Of a stretch of DNA of 64,000 nucleotides, positions 32,109-41,181 are shown in pieces. Origin of the DNA: Thermoactinospora rubra (GTDB lineage: Bacteria > Actinomycetota > Actinomycetes > Streptosporangiales > Streptosporangiaceae). A model generated the notes under the pieces. It was not told the origin of the DNA and searched no databases. It was given only the letters and a program-made list of their open reading frames with translations. The stretch's first letter is position 1, and each line of letters opens with the position of its first letter. Made by a program: the position numbers and the translations under genes. Location of the stretch: positions 1-64,000 of the forward strand of contig NZ_KZ084331.1 of the NCBI RefSeq assembly GCF_002093975.1, in the 5' to 3' direction.

Positions 32109-33233
32109 ATGCGCTTCGTCGACGAATACCGCGACGCCGAGAAGGCACGCGCCCTCTCCGCGAAGATCGCGAGCCTGTGCGAACCGGGACGGTCGTACAA
32201 GTTCATGGAGGTGTGCGGCGGCCACACCCACACCATCTACAAGCACGGGCTGGAGGACTACCTGCCCGAGACCATCACGCTGGTGCACGGCCCGGGCTGC
32301 CCGGTGTGCGTGATCCCGATGGGCCGTGTGGACGACGCCATCCACATCGCCGAGCAGCCCGACGTGATCATGACCTCCTTCGGCGACATGATGCGGGTCC
32401 CCGGCGGGCGCGGCTCGTTCTTCGACTCCATGGCCAAGGGCGCCGCGATCCGCATGGTCTACTCGCCGCTGGACGCGCTCAAGGTGGCCAGGCAGAACCC
32501 CGGCAAGCACGTGGTGTTCATGGCGATCGGCTTCGAGACCACGGCGCCGTCCACCGCCATGACGGTGCTGCGGGCCGCCGCCGAGGGCGTCGGCAACTTC
32601 TCGATCTTCTGCAACCACGTGACGATCATCCCGGCCATCAAGGCGATCCTGGACTCTCCCGACCTGCGGCTGGACGGCTTCATCGGGCCCGGCCACGTGT
32701 CGACCGTCATCGGCTGCCGGCCGTACGAGTTCATCGCACGCGACTACGGCAAGCCGCTGGTCGTGGCGGGCTTCGAGCCGCTGGACATCCTGCAGTCGAT
32801 CTACATGCTGCTCCTGCAGCTGGCCGAGGGGCGCTGCGAGGTCGAGAACCAGTACGCGCGCGTCGTGCCCTGGGCGGGCAACCTCAAGGCGCTCAGGGTC
32901 ATCAACGAGGTGATGGAGCTGCGGCCCTACTTCGAGTGGCGCGGGCTCGGCTTCATCTCCCACTCCGCGCTGCGGGTGCGGCAGAGGTACGCCGCCTTCG
33001 ACGCCGAGCAGATCTTCGAGATCCCCGGCGGCAGGGTGGCCGACCCGAAGGCCTGCCAGTGCGGCGAGGTGCTGAAGGGCGTGCTCAAGCCGTGGGAGTG
33101 CAAGGTGTTCGGCACCGCCTGCACGCCGGAGACGCCGATCGGCACCTGCATGGTCTCCTCCGAGGGCGCGTGCGCCGCGTACTACAACTTCGGCCGCTTC
33201 TCCCGCGAGCGGGTGAGGGAGGCGACACGGTGA
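32109..33233 (+). CDS. hypD: Hydrogenase maturation protein HypD
   Basis: A 374-residue HypD with all hallmark motifs: FMEVCGGHTH (Cys near 37), GPGCPVCVIP (about 63-72), and a C-terminal [4Fe-4S] region with CQCGEVLKG, CKVFGTACTPETPIGTCMVS and EGACAAYY. It holds the iron-cyanide group on which CO is added. GGAG precedes the ATG, six bases after hypC. Confidence 0.96.
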   Translation: MRFVDEYRDAEKARALSAKIASLCEPGRSYKFMEVCGGHTHTIYKHGLEDYLPETITLVHGPGCPVCVIPMGRVDDAIHIAEQPDVIMTSFGDMMRVPGGRGSFFDSMAKGAAIRMVYSPLDALKVARQNPGKHVVFMAIGFETTAPSTAMTVLRAAAEGVGNFSIFCNHVTIIPAIKAILDSPDLRLDGFIGPGHVSTVIGCRPYEFIARDYGKPLVVAGFEPLDILQSIYMLLLQLAEGRCEVENQYARVVPWAGNLKALRVINEVMELRPYFEWRGLGFISHSALRVRQRYAAFDAEQIFEIPGGRVADPKACQCGEVLKGVLKPWECKVFGTACTPETPIGTCMVSSEGACAAYYNFGRFSRERVREATR

Positions 33234-34375
33234 AGGGCATCGAGGGAACCGCCGACTGGGCCGAGGCGGCCGTGCGCGAGCACGTGCCGGCAGCCGAGGC
33301 CCCCAGCCGCGAGGAGCAGGTGCTGGAGCGGATCGAGCGGGCGCGCCGCCGCAAGGCCAGGGTGAAGGAGGAGCACGTCACCATGGCGCACGGCTCCGGC
33401 GGCAAGGCGACGCAGACGCTGGTGGAGGCCGTCTTCCTGGAGGCGTTCCACAACCCGCTGCTCGAACCCCTCGAGGACGGGGCCGTGCTCGACGTCGGCG
33501 CGGCCAGGCTCGCCTTCACCACCGACTCCTACGTGGTCTCCCCGCTGTTCTTCCCCGGAGGGAACATCGGCGACCTCGCCGTCAACGGCACCGTCAACGA
33601 CCTGTCGGTGTGCGGGGCCCGCCCGCTGTACCTGTCGGCCGGTTTCGTCCTGGAGGAGGGCTTCCCCGTCGAGGACCTGCGGCGCATCACGGCCTCCATG
33701 GCGGCCGCCGCCGCGGCGGCCGGCGTGCTCATCGTGACGGGCGACACCAAGGTGGTGCAGAGGGGGAAGGGCGACGGTTGCTACGTCAACACCGCCGGCG
33801 TCGGGCTGCTGGAGCGGCCGGTCACGCTCGGGGTGGCCGGTGCGCGCCCCGGCGACGCGGTCCTGGTCTCCGGCCCCGTCGGCGAGCACGGCGTCACCAT
33901 CATGCTCGCCAGGGGCGAGCTGGACATCGAGGCCGACCTCGCATCCGACACGGCCCCGCTGAACGGCCTGGCCGCCGCGCTGCTCGACGCTTGCGCCGGC
34001 GCGGTGCGCTGCCTGCGCGACGCCACCCGCGGCGGGGTCGCGACGATCCTCAACGAGATCGCGCGGGCCTCCGGCGTGGCCGTGGTCGTCGACGAGGACG
34101 CCGTCCCCGTACGGCCCAGCGTGCGCGGCGCATGCGAGCTGCTCGGCATCGACCCGCTCTACGTCGCCTGCGAGGGCCGCATGGTCGCGGTCGTGGACGG
34201 CGCCGCGGCCGGCACCGCCCTGGCCGCCCTGCGCGCGCACCCGCTCGGGGAGGGCGCCGCGCTGATCGGCCGCCTCAAGGACGACCCTCCGGGGCTCGTG
34301 CTGCTGAAGACCGCCTTCGGCGGCACCCGCATCGTCGACCTGCTGGTCGGCGATCCGCTCCCCCGCATCTGCTGA
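33230..34375 (+). CDS. hypE: Hydrogenase maturation protein HypE, with N-terminal extension
   Basis: A 381-residue HypE. The core starts near residue 50 with VTMAHGSGGKATQTLVEAVF and includes FTTDSYVVSPLFFPGGNIG, DVLVTGDTKVV-like IVTGDTKVVQRGKGDG and RDATRGGVATILNEIA. The C-terminus ends Pro-Arg-Ile-Cys, where the cysteine is converted to thiocyanate. The first 50 residues (an Arg/Lys/Glu-rich helix, EEQVLERIERARRRKARVKE) are additional to the usual family start and may be a docking segment. The GTG start overlaps the hypD stop. Confidence 0.93.
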   Translation: MKGIEGTADWAEAAVREHVPAAEAPSREEQVLERIERARRRKARVKEEHVTMAHGSGGKATQTLVEAVFLEAFHNPLLEPLEDGAVLDVGAARLAFTTDSYVVSPLFFPGGNIGDLAVNGTVNDLSVCGARPLYLSAGFVLEEGFPVEDLRRITASMAAAAAAAGVLIVTGDTKVVQRGKGDGCYVNTAGVGLLERPVTLGVAGARPGDAVLVSGPVGEHGVTIMLARGELDIEADLASDTAPLNGLAAALLDACAGAVRCLRDATRGGVATILNEIARASGVAVVVDEDAVPVRPSVRGACELLGIDPLYVACEGRMVAVVDGAAAGTALAALRAHPLGEGAALIGRLKDDPPGLVLLKTAFGGTRIVDLLVGDPLPRIC

Positions 34376-34399
34376 CGCCTTCCGACGGAGGTGCTGACC

Positions 34400-34795
34400 A
34401 TGACAGAACGACGCGAGCCCGAGGACGACCACGGCTACTCTCCCGACGTCGGGCGCGGGAGCGAGGAGGTCCGCCAGGCCGGCGACCGTGCCTTCTCCCC
34501 CGAGGAGGCCGGCCCACCCGGCGAAGGGCGGGAGCTGTCCGAGGAGGAGCTCTCCGGCGTCTCCTCCGCCGAGACCGAGCCGGGCTCGCCGTACGGCGTG
34601 GGCGAGAGCACGGCGAGGCGAGGCGAGGAGATCGCCCAGGAGGAAGAGGAGGCCGGACGGGAGACGGTCGGGGTGAAGGGCGAGTCGGACCGGCCGTACG
34701 GCACCTCGACCGCCGAGGACTCCACGGGCGTGGCGCCGCAGGAGCCGCGGGACGAGGAGAGCCCGACCATGCCGTCGGGCGATCAGGGTGGCTGA
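34400..34795 (+). CDS. Acidic, probably disordered protein of unknown function
   Basis: A 131-residue protein dominated by Glu, Asp, Gly, Ser and Pro (EDDHGYSPDVGRGSEEVRQA near the start, EEIAQEEEEAGRE in the middle). Two SPYG/RPYG motifs suggest short linear repeats. There is no membrane segment or known domain. CGGAGG lies about nine bases before the ATG at 34400, favouring it over the GTG at 34391. It follows hypE by 24 bases and its end overlaps hypF convergently by 13 bases. Confidence 0.6.
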   Translation: MTERREPEDDHGYSPDVGRGSEEVRQAGDRAFSPEEAGPPGEGRELSEEELSGVSSAETEPGSPYGVGESTARRGEEIAQEEEEAGRETVGVKGESDRPYGTSTAEDSTGVAPQEPRDEESPTMPSGDQGG

Positions 34796-37077
34796 CCGCA
34801 CGCCCGGCCAAGCCTGTCACGTGCGCCGGCGACGGCGGCCTGGCCGAGACTGATCCCGCCGTCGTTCGGCGGCACCCGCCTGTGCGTCAGGACGTGGAAG
34901 CCGCGCTCCTCCAGCAGCGCCGTGGCCCGCGTGAGCAGCAGGAGGTTCTGGAACACGCCGCCTGACAGGGCGACCGTGGCCAGCCCGCTCGCCTGCCTGA
35001 GCCGGTCGCAGCCGTCGGCGACCGCACGCGCGACCGCGTTGTGGAACCTGGCCGCGACCACGGCACGGCCGGCGCCCGCGCGCACGTCCTCGACGACCGC
35101 GCGGACCAGCTCGGCGCCCGGCACGACGAACGGCTCCTCCCCCTCCAGGTGGCACGGGTAGGCGCCCTCCTCCTCCCGGTCCGCCCACTGCTCCAGCTCG
35201 ATGGCGGCCTGGCCCTCGTAGGTGATCGTGTCGCGGTCGCCGACGATCGCCGCCACGGCGTCGAACAGCCTGCCCATGCTGGAGGTGACGGGCGCGCCGA
35301 CCCCGTGACGGGCGAGCGCGAGCACGGCCTCCCACCGGGCCGCGTTGCGCCGTACGACATCGAGGCCGGCAGGCACGTCACCGCGGCAGGCCAGATCGAG
35401 GTAGGCGGCGGCCATCCGCCACGGCTGCCTGATCGCCGCCGCGCCGCCGGGCATCGGGACCGTCGCCAGATGGCCGGCCCGGCGGAAGCCGGCCAGGTCG
35501 GCGATCAGGAACTCGCCGCCCCACAGCGTCCCGTCCTCGCCGTAGCCGAGCCCGTCGAAGGCCACGCCGATCACCGGCCCGGCGACGCCGTTGTCCGCCA
35601 GGCACGAGGCGACGTGGGCGTGGTGGTGCTGCACTCCGACCAGGTCGACGCCTTCCTGCTCCAGAGCGTGCTTGGTCGACAGGTACTCCGGATGCAGGTC
35701 GTGCGCGAGCACCTCCGGCACGACGTCGAAGAGGCTGCTGAAGTGACCGACGCCCTCGGTGAAGGAGCGCAGCGTCTCGTAGTTCTCCAGGTCGCCGATG
35801 TGGTGGGAGACGAAGGCCTGGTCGTCCCTGGCGAGGCAGAAGGTGTGCTTCAGCTCCGCGCCGCAGCCGAGCACGGGCCGCGGGAAGGGCCAGGCCAGGG
35901 CCAGCGGCTGGGGGACGTAGCCCCTGGAGCGCCGGATCGGCAGTTCCCCGCCGCGGAAGACGCGGACCACCGAGTCGTCCGTGCGCGTGTGGATGCGCCG
36001 GTCATGGGTGAGGAAGGCGTCGGCGATGCCGCCGAGTCTCGCGACGGCCTCCTCGTCGAGGTACACGATGGGCTCGTCGGAGACGTTGCCGCTGGTCAGG
36101 ACGATCGGAGCGGCGAGCCTGCCGAGCAGCAGGTGGTGCAGCGGGGAGTAGGGCAGCATCAGCCCGAGCCATCCGTTGCCCGGCGCCACCAGGGAGGCGA
36201 TCCCGGCGTCCGGACGCCGCCGCAGCAGCACGATCGGCCGGGCCCGCGAGGTGAGCAGGCGCTCCTCCACGCCGTCGACGTCGCACAGCCGCCGGGCCGC
36301 CGCCAGGTCGGGCACCATGACGGCGAACGGCTTGTCCTCCCTGTGCTTGCGCCGCCGCAGCGCGGTGACCGCCGCCTCGCAGGCGGCCACCGCCGCCAGG
36401 TGGTAGCCGCCGAGCCCCTTGACCGCGACGACGCGGCCACCCTCCAGCAGGCGCGCCGCCCCGTCCACAGGGTCGCCCCCGGCCTCCCGCCCGTCCCGGT
36501 CGAGCAGCCGCAGCCTCGGCCCGCAGGCCGGGCAGCACACCGGCTGGGCGTGGAAGCGGCGGTCGGCCGGGTCCTCGTACTCCCGCGCGCACTCCTCGCA
36601 CATGGCGAAGGCGGCCATCGTGGTGTTGGCCCTGTCGTACGGCACGCCGCGGACGATCGTGAACCGGGGGCCGCAGTTGGTGCAGTTGGTGAAGGCGTAG
36701 CCGTACCGCCGGTCGGCGGGATCGTCCATCTCGCGCAGGCAGTCGGCGCAGGTCGCCACGTCGGGCGAGACGAGCGCGCGCCGCCGCCCGCCCGTGGCGC
36801 TGCCCGCGATGACGAACCCCGGCTCGCCGGTGGCGGGGATCGCCCCCGTGCTGACCCGCTCGATCGACGCCAGCGGAGGCGGGCTCGTCCGCAGCCTCGC
36901 CAGGAACTCCTCGACGGTGGCGGGCGCGCCCTCGACCTCGATGAACACTCCCCGCTCGTCGTTGCCGACGAGGCCGTCAAGGCCGAGCCCGGTGGCCAGG
37001 CCGTACACGAACGGCCGGAACCCGACTCCCTGCACGACGCCCTCGACCAGGACCCTGGCGCGCACACGCCCGCTCAC
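34783..37077 (-). CDS. hypF: Carbamoyltransferase HypF
   Basis: A 764-residue HypF with the full domain set: acylphosphatase-like (EGVVQGVGFRPFVYGLA, about residues 11-27), two zinc fingers (CADCLREMDD with CTNCGPRF, and CEECAREYED with CCPACGPRL, about 108-185), the YrdC-like domain (about 200-385), and the Kae1-like carbamoyltransferase with HHHAHVASCLADNG (about 480) and GIGFDG-like IGVAFDGLGYGEDG. It makes the cyanide precursor from carbamoyl phosphate. It faces the operon rather than being part of it. Confidence 0.96.
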   Translation of the reverse strand: MSGRVRARVLVEGVVQGVGFRPFVYGLATGLGLDGLVGNDERGVFIEVEGAPATVEEFLARLRTSPPPLASIERVSTGAIPATGEPGFVIAGSATGGRRRALVSPDVATCADCLREMDDPADRRYGYAFTNCTNCGPRFTIVRGVPYDRANTTMAAFAMCEECAREYEDPADRRFHAQPVCCPACGPRLRLLDRDGREAGGDPVDGAARLLEGGRVVAVKGLGGYHLAAVAACEAAVTALRRRKHREDKPFAVMVPDLAAARRLCDVDGVEERLLTSRARPIVLLRRRPDAGIASLVAPGNGWLGLMLPYSPLHHLLLGRLAAPIVLTSGNVSDEPIVYLDEEAVARLGGIADAFLTHDRRIHTRTDDSVVRVFRGGELPIRRSRGYVPQPLALAWPFPRPVLGCGAELKHTFCLARDDQAFVSHHIGDLENYETLRSFTEGVGHFSSLFDVVPEVLAHDLHPEYLSTKHALEQEGVDLVGVQHHHAHVASCLADNGVAGPVIGVAFDGLGYGEDGTLWGGEFLIADLAGFRRAGHLATVPMPGGAAAIRQPWRMAAAYLDLACRGDVPAGLDVVRRNAARWEAVLALARHGVGAPVTSSMGRLFDAVAAIVGDRDTITYEGQAAIELEQWADREEEGAYPCHLEGEEPFVVPGAELVRAVVEDVRAGAGRAVVAARFHNAVARAVADGCDRLRQASGLATVALSGGVFQNLLLLTRATALLEERGFHVLTHRRVPPNDGGISLGQAAVAGARDRLGRACGQPP

Positions 37078-37125
37078 CTGCTCATTCTCCGCCCGAAGCG
37101 GGGCATGGTGCCAGGCCGGCGGCCG

Positions 37126-38547
37126 TTACGGCACCTGCCGGCGGTGCAGCTCGGAGTGGCGGTAGCTGTAGGCGAAGTAGACGATCAGGCCGAGCAGGAA
37201 CCACAGCCCGAAGCGCAGCCAGGTCGCCGGGCTCAGGAAGGTGATCAGCCACAGCGAGAAGACGACGCCGATGGCCGGGACCACGGGCATGCCCGGCGTG
37301 CGGAAGGAGCGCGGCAGGTCGGGCCGCCGGTACCGCAGGACGATCACGGCGATGCACACCACGACGAAGGCCAGCAGGATGCCGATGTTGGTCAGCTCGG
37401 CCGCCTCCCGGATCGGCAGGAATCCGGCGATGAGGGCGGAGACCGCGCCGACGATCCAGGTGATGCGGCTTGGCACCCTGCGCACCGGGTGCAGCTTGGC
37501 GAACCAGTGCGGCAGCAGCCCGTCGCGGCTCATCGCGAACCACACGCGGGTGACGCCGAGCATGAAGGTGAACATGACGGTGAGGATGCCGACGATCGCG
37601 CCGGCCGCGATGACGCTCGCCAGCCCGGACAGCCCGACCGAGGCGAACGCCGAGGAGAACCCGCTCTCGGGGTCGATCTCCCGGTAGTTCTGCATGCCGG
37701 TGAGCACCAGCGTGGCCAGGACGTACAGCACCATCGAGATGACCAGCGAGTAGATGATCGCCTTGGGCATGTGGCGCTGGGCGTCCCTGGACTCCTCGGC
37801 GGCCGTGCTCATCGCGTCGTAGCCGAAGACGGCGAAGAACACCGTGGCCGCGCCCGTGATCGCGCCGCCCACGCCGAAGGGGAAGAACGGGTTGTAGTTG
37901 GCCGGGTTGATGAAGAAGAAGCCGACCACGATCACCAGCAGCACCACCGCCACCTTGATCGCGACGACGGAGGTCTCGAACCGCGCGGCGGCCTTGATGC
38001 CCAGGTTCAGCAGGAACGCGATGAGCAGGCACAGCAGCACCGCGAACAGGTCGACCACCCGACCGGGCCCGGTGCCGGGCGCGCCCAGCATCCACGCGGG
38101 CAGGTCGATGCCCAGGTTGCCGATGAGGAACCCGAAGTAGCCGGAGATGCCGATGGCCACGACCGCGACGATGGCGGTGTACTCCAGCAGCAGATCCCAG
38201 CCGATGAACCACCCCGCCAGCTCGCCCAGGACGGCATAGCCGTACGTGTAGGCGGATCCGGCCTTCGGGATGAGCCCGGCGAACTCCGCGTAGGAGAACG
38301 CCGCGGCCGCGCTGGCCACGCCGGCGATGAGGAAGGAGACGAGCACGGCGGGCCCGGCCGTCTGGTTGGCGACCGCGCCGGCCAGCGCGAAGATCCCCGC
38401 GCCGATGATGCCGCCGATGCCGATCGCGGTGAGCTGCCACAGGCCCAGCGCCCGCTTCAGCTCTCCCTCGTGCTCGGTGGCTATCTGCTCCACCGGCTTG
38501 CGCCGGAACACTCCCGAGCCGCCGCCGAACGAATGCTGAGTCGCCAT
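37126..38547 (-). CDS. APC-family amino acid permease
   Basis: A 473-residue permease with about 12 membrane segments. The N-terminal LGLWQLTAIGIGGIIGAGIF motif (about residues 34-53) and FAGLIPKAGSAYTYGYAVLG (about 112-131) are signatures of cationic/neutral amino acid transporters of the APC superfamily. Others are GYDAMSTAAEESRDAQRHMPK in the middle (opening GYDAMSTAAEE) and MSRDGLLPHWFAKLHP. The substrate cannot be specified. It stands alone, with start at the ATG 38547; upstream bases to 38694 contain no recognised gene. Confidence 0.9.
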   Translation of the reverse strand: MATQHSFGGGSGVFRRKPVEQIATEHEGELKRALGLWQLTAIGIGGIIGAGIFALAGAVANQTAGPAVLVSFLIAGVASAAAAFSYAEFAGLIPKAGSAYTYGYAVLGELAGWFIGWDLLLEYTAIVAVVAIGISGYFGFLIGNLGIDLPAWMLGAPGTGPGRVVDLFAVLLCLLIAFLLNLGIKAAARFETSVVAIKVAVVLLVIVVGFFFINPANYNPFFPFGVGGAITGAATVFFAVFGYDAMSTAAEESRDAQRHMPKAIIYSLVISMVLYVLATLVLTGMQNYREIDPESGFSSAFASVGLSGLASVIAAGAIVGILTVMFTFMLGVTRVWFAMSRDGLLPHWFAKLHPVRRVPSRITWIVGAVSALIAGFLPIREAAELTNIGILLAFVVVCIAVIVLRYRRPDLPRSFRTPGMPVVPAIGVVFSLWLITFLSPATWLRFGLWFLLGLIVYFAYSYRHSELHRRQVP

Positions 38548-38694
38548 CGTCTCGCCTCCCTGGTCACGACGCTGTCACCTGCGGGGGATGATGCGTAGGT
38601 ACCCGATTGGCGGACGAGGAGACCACCACGGCGGACGGCCCGGGCGCGCCGTCGATCGGGGGTCGGCCCGGCGTCGGGCCGGCGGGGGCCTTGC

Positions 38695-39327
38695 TCAGCG
38701 GGGGACGAAGAAGTTCGTCGTGTTCTCCACCATCGCGGCGACCTCGGCGGGCGAGGCGCCGGCCGCCGTGTGGGCGGCGCCCCAGGCCTGGCTGCTCCGC
38801 GTCAGGAACTCCTTGGCCTCCGGCGTCTGCTGCCAGGCCGCCTCGTCGAAGGCGCCGCCGCGCAGGTGCACGTCCAGGCCCAGCAAGGTCGTGTCCCAGC
38901 CGACGCCGACGGCGCCCGGCCCGAACTGGTCCCAGAAGCCGGGGTCGACGACCGCGGCGTGCTCCAGCTCCAGCAGGGTGCCGCCGTCCGCCTGGGCGGA
39001 CAGCCGCACCTCGACCTCGCTGACGTCCTTGTCCCCGGCGTTCTCGCCCATGATCCAGGTCACCTTGAGCAGCCGCGGCGGCTCGCAGCGCAGGATCTCG
39101 CCGTGGGCGTTGCCCTCCAGCCGGTAGCGGCCGCCGAGCCGCAGGTCTCCGGTGACGGGCAGGAACCAGCGTCTGAGCCGCTCGGGATCGGTGCAGGCGT
39201 CCCAGACGTCCTCGACCGGCGCGTCGTAACCGCGCCGAAGCCGGACGACCTTCGCCTCGCCCGCGGGAATGGCCTTCTCACCGAGTTCGCGGTGGACGGC
39301 GTCGATCTGGTGATCCATGTCGTTCAT
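38695..39327 (-). CDS. SRPBCC (AHSA1-type) domain protein
   Basis: A 210-residue protein with the activator-of-Hsp90 ATPase homologue fold: RRGYDAPVEDVWDACTDPER, then LRRWFLPVTGDLRLGGRYRL and a C-terminal helix near WDTTLLGLDVHL. Such proteins bind small hydrophobic ligands. The gene is translationally coupled to the ArsR-type regulator (four-base overlap), a very common pair. The ATG at 39327 is preferred because it overlaps that stop; an upstream in-frame start would lie inside the regulator. Confidence 0.88.
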   Translation of the reverse strand: MNDMDHQIDAVHRELGEKAIPAGEAKVVRLRRGYDAPVEDVWDACTDPERLRRWFLPVTGDLRLGGRYRLEGNAHGEILRCEPPRLLKVTWIMGENAGDKDVSEVEVRLSAQADGGTLLELEHAAVVDPGFWDQFGPGAVGVGWDTTLLGLDVHLRGGAFDEAAWQQTPEAKEFLTRSSQAWGAAHTAAGASPAEVAAMVENTTNFFVPR

Positions 39328-39668
39328 GAGTCCTTCCTTCGCTCGCGTCTGCCTCGGGCGAGCTCGGTGGCCAGGGCGTCCAGCGGCTGGGCCCAGAACC
39401 TGCGGAAGTGGGCCAGCCATGCGTCGACCTCGCGGAGCGGAGCGGGGTCGACCGCGTACAGGCGGCGGGCCCCCTCGGCGCGGACGGTGGCGAAGCCGTT
39501 CTCCCGCAGCACGCGCAAATGCTGTGAAGCCGCGGGCTGCGAGATGCCGAACTCCTCCTGGATGACCGCGCTGATCGCGCCGGACGTCTGTTCACCGTCG
39601 AGGAGCAGCTCCAGGATGCGGCGTCGGACGGGGTCTCCGAGAACGTCGAAGGCGTGCACGATCACCAT
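39324..39668 (-). CDS. ArsR-family winged-helix regulator
   Basis: A 114-residue regulator: AFDVLGDPVRRRILELLLDG at the N-terminus, then the helix-turn-helix FGISQPAASQHLRVLRENGF (about residues 40-60) and wing VRAEGARRLYAV. No Cys-rich metal site is visible, so this is the stand-alone SRPBCC-associated type rather than a metal sensor. It is likely autoregulated through the palindrome just upstream. Confidence 0.9.
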   Translation of the reverse strand: MVIVHAFDVLGDPVRRRILELLLDGEQTSGAISAVIQEEFGISQPAASQHLRVLRENGFATVRAEGARRLYAVDPAPLREVDAWLAHFRRFWAQPLDALATELARGRRERRKDS

Positions 39669-39680
39669 GATTTCAGACTA

Positions 39681-39710
39681 GCCTTATATAAGGCAAGTCT
39701 TCTATAAGGC
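39681..39710. promoter_or_regulatory. Operator/promoter of the ArsR-SRPBCC operon
   Basis: GCCTTATATAAGGC (39681-39694) is a perfect 14-bp palindrome. A second TATAAGGC half lies at 39703-39710, 16 bases after the first at 39687. The AT-rich core may also supply the promoter. It is 12 bases upstream of the regulator start. Confidence 0.65.
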
Positions 39711-39763
39711 TGAACTTGAGAACATCCGATGGCCGCTTGGGCAGGGGTGAGCGGCGCGTGCGC

Positions 39764-40975
39764 TCAGTCGCCTGTCGGCGACTGGGCCGGCTGCGCGCTC
39801 GCGGGCAGGTCGAACACGTGGCCGGGAGTCACGATGCGGGTGATGGCGTTCCCGAACAGCGTGCTGGGCTCCCGGCCGTCGCGTGCGGCGTCCGTGTTGG
39901 CCAGGACCACCAGCGTCGCCCGCTCCTCGGGCAGGTACAGCACCAGCGACTGGTAGCCGGGCAGCGAGCCGTTGTGCCCGATCCAGCCCTGCACGTTGAA
40001 GACGCCCAGCCCGTACCCGGCGCCCGGAAGGGATGTCATGTCCATCTTGAGCCGTTCGGCCTGCGTCTTAGGGGTGAGCAGCGTGCCGGTGGCAAGCACG
40101 CGGGCCCAGGTGCGCAGGTCCGGGAGGCCGGAGATCATCGCTCCGGCGGCCCAGGCCCAGGAGGGGTTCCAGTAGGTGGCGTCCTCGATCGCGCCCGAGG
40201 CGGTCTGCCTGGTGTAGCCGTGGACGTGGGGAACCGGGATGGAGGCGTCGGCCGGGAAGACGGTGTGGCGCAGGCCGGCCGGCTCGGTGACCTTCCGGTG
40301 GACGAACTCGTGCAGGGGCATGCCGCTGGCCTTCTCCACCACCAGGCCCAGCAGGATCGTGTTGGTGTTGGAGTACTGGAACCGCTCGCCGGGCTGGAAC
40401 CGCACCGGATGCTTGAACGAGTAGGACAGCAGCTCCTGGGGGGTGAAGGGCCGGTTGGGATCGGCGAGGAAAGCCTTGGAGAAGGCCTCGTCGTCGGTGT
40501 AGTTCACCAGCCCGCTGCGCATGTCCGCGAGGTGGCGCAGGGTGATGCGGTCCCCGTTGGGGACTCCGTCGACGTACTCGCCGATCGGGTCGTCGAGGCC
40601 GACCTTGTCCTGGTCGACGAGCTCCAGCAGCGCGGTCACGGTGAAGGTCTTGGTCACGCTGCCGATCCGCATGTACAGATCCGTCTTCATGGGGGCGCGC
40701 GTGGCCTTGTCGGCGACGCCGAAGGCCCGCTCGTAGGACCCCTTGCCGGGCGCCGACAGGCCGGCGATGACGCCGGGCACCGCGGCCTCGCGCATGACCT
40801 CGCGGATCGCCGAGTCCAGGCGGGCGGCGACCTCGGGGGTCAGCTCGGGGAACTCCGCCCGCCGAGACGAGGCGCTCGCCTGTCCGGCGGCCCCGGCCCA
40901 GCCGGCTACGGCCAGGAGCGCGGCCACGGAGAGCCTTGCCCAGAGTCCGCGCCGACGCGCCCGCGAGAGCCTCAT
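39764..40975 (-). CDS. Secreted serine hydrolase (beta-lactamase/DD-carboxypeptidase fold)
   Basis: A 403-residue exported enzyme. The signal peptide is about residues 1-36 (LSVAALLAVAGWAGAAGQAS). The catalytic Ser-x-x-Lys motif is in RIGSVTKTFTVTALLEL (about 103-110), the Tyr-x-Asn motif in FQYSNTNTILLGLV (about 198), and the third motif is HNGSLPGY (about 335). This is the class C/D-Ala carboxypeptidase family (pfam beta-lactamase). It may act on peptidoglycan peptides or small esters. Confidence 0.9.
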   Translation of the reverse strand: MRLSRARRRGLWARLSVAALLAVAGWAGAAGQASASSRRAEFPELTPEVAARLDSAIREVMREAAVPGVIAGLSAPGKGSYERAFGVADKATRAPMKTDLYMRIGSVTKTFTVTALLELVDQDKVGLDDPIGEYVDGVPNGDRITLRHLADMRSGLVNYTDDEAFSKAFLADPNRPFTPQELLSYSFKHPVRFQPGERFQYSNTNTILLGLVVEKASGMPLHEFVHRKVTEPAGLRHTVFPADASIPVPHVHGYTRQTASGAIEDATYWNPSWAWAAGAMISGLPDLRTWARVLATGTLLTPKTQAERLKMDMTSLPGAGYGLGVFNVQGWIGHNGSLPGYQSLVLYLPEERATLVVLANTDAARDGREPSTLFGNAITRIVTPGHVFDLPASAQPAQSPTGD

Positions 40976-41181
40976 GGCAGCCCTCCCACCGAAGGGGACG
41001 ACACCGTCACCACAGCCTAGGCCCGCTCCATCGCCATGTCCCTACAAAACCCGGCAAGTGCGCTGAAAACATCCTGCAAGCGTCTTCTCATAGCTTAATG
41101 CGACATCAAGGGATAAATCCACATAAAGAGGACGAAATCCCAACTCTCTCCACCACCCGGAAACCCTCCGAAAGGCAACTC

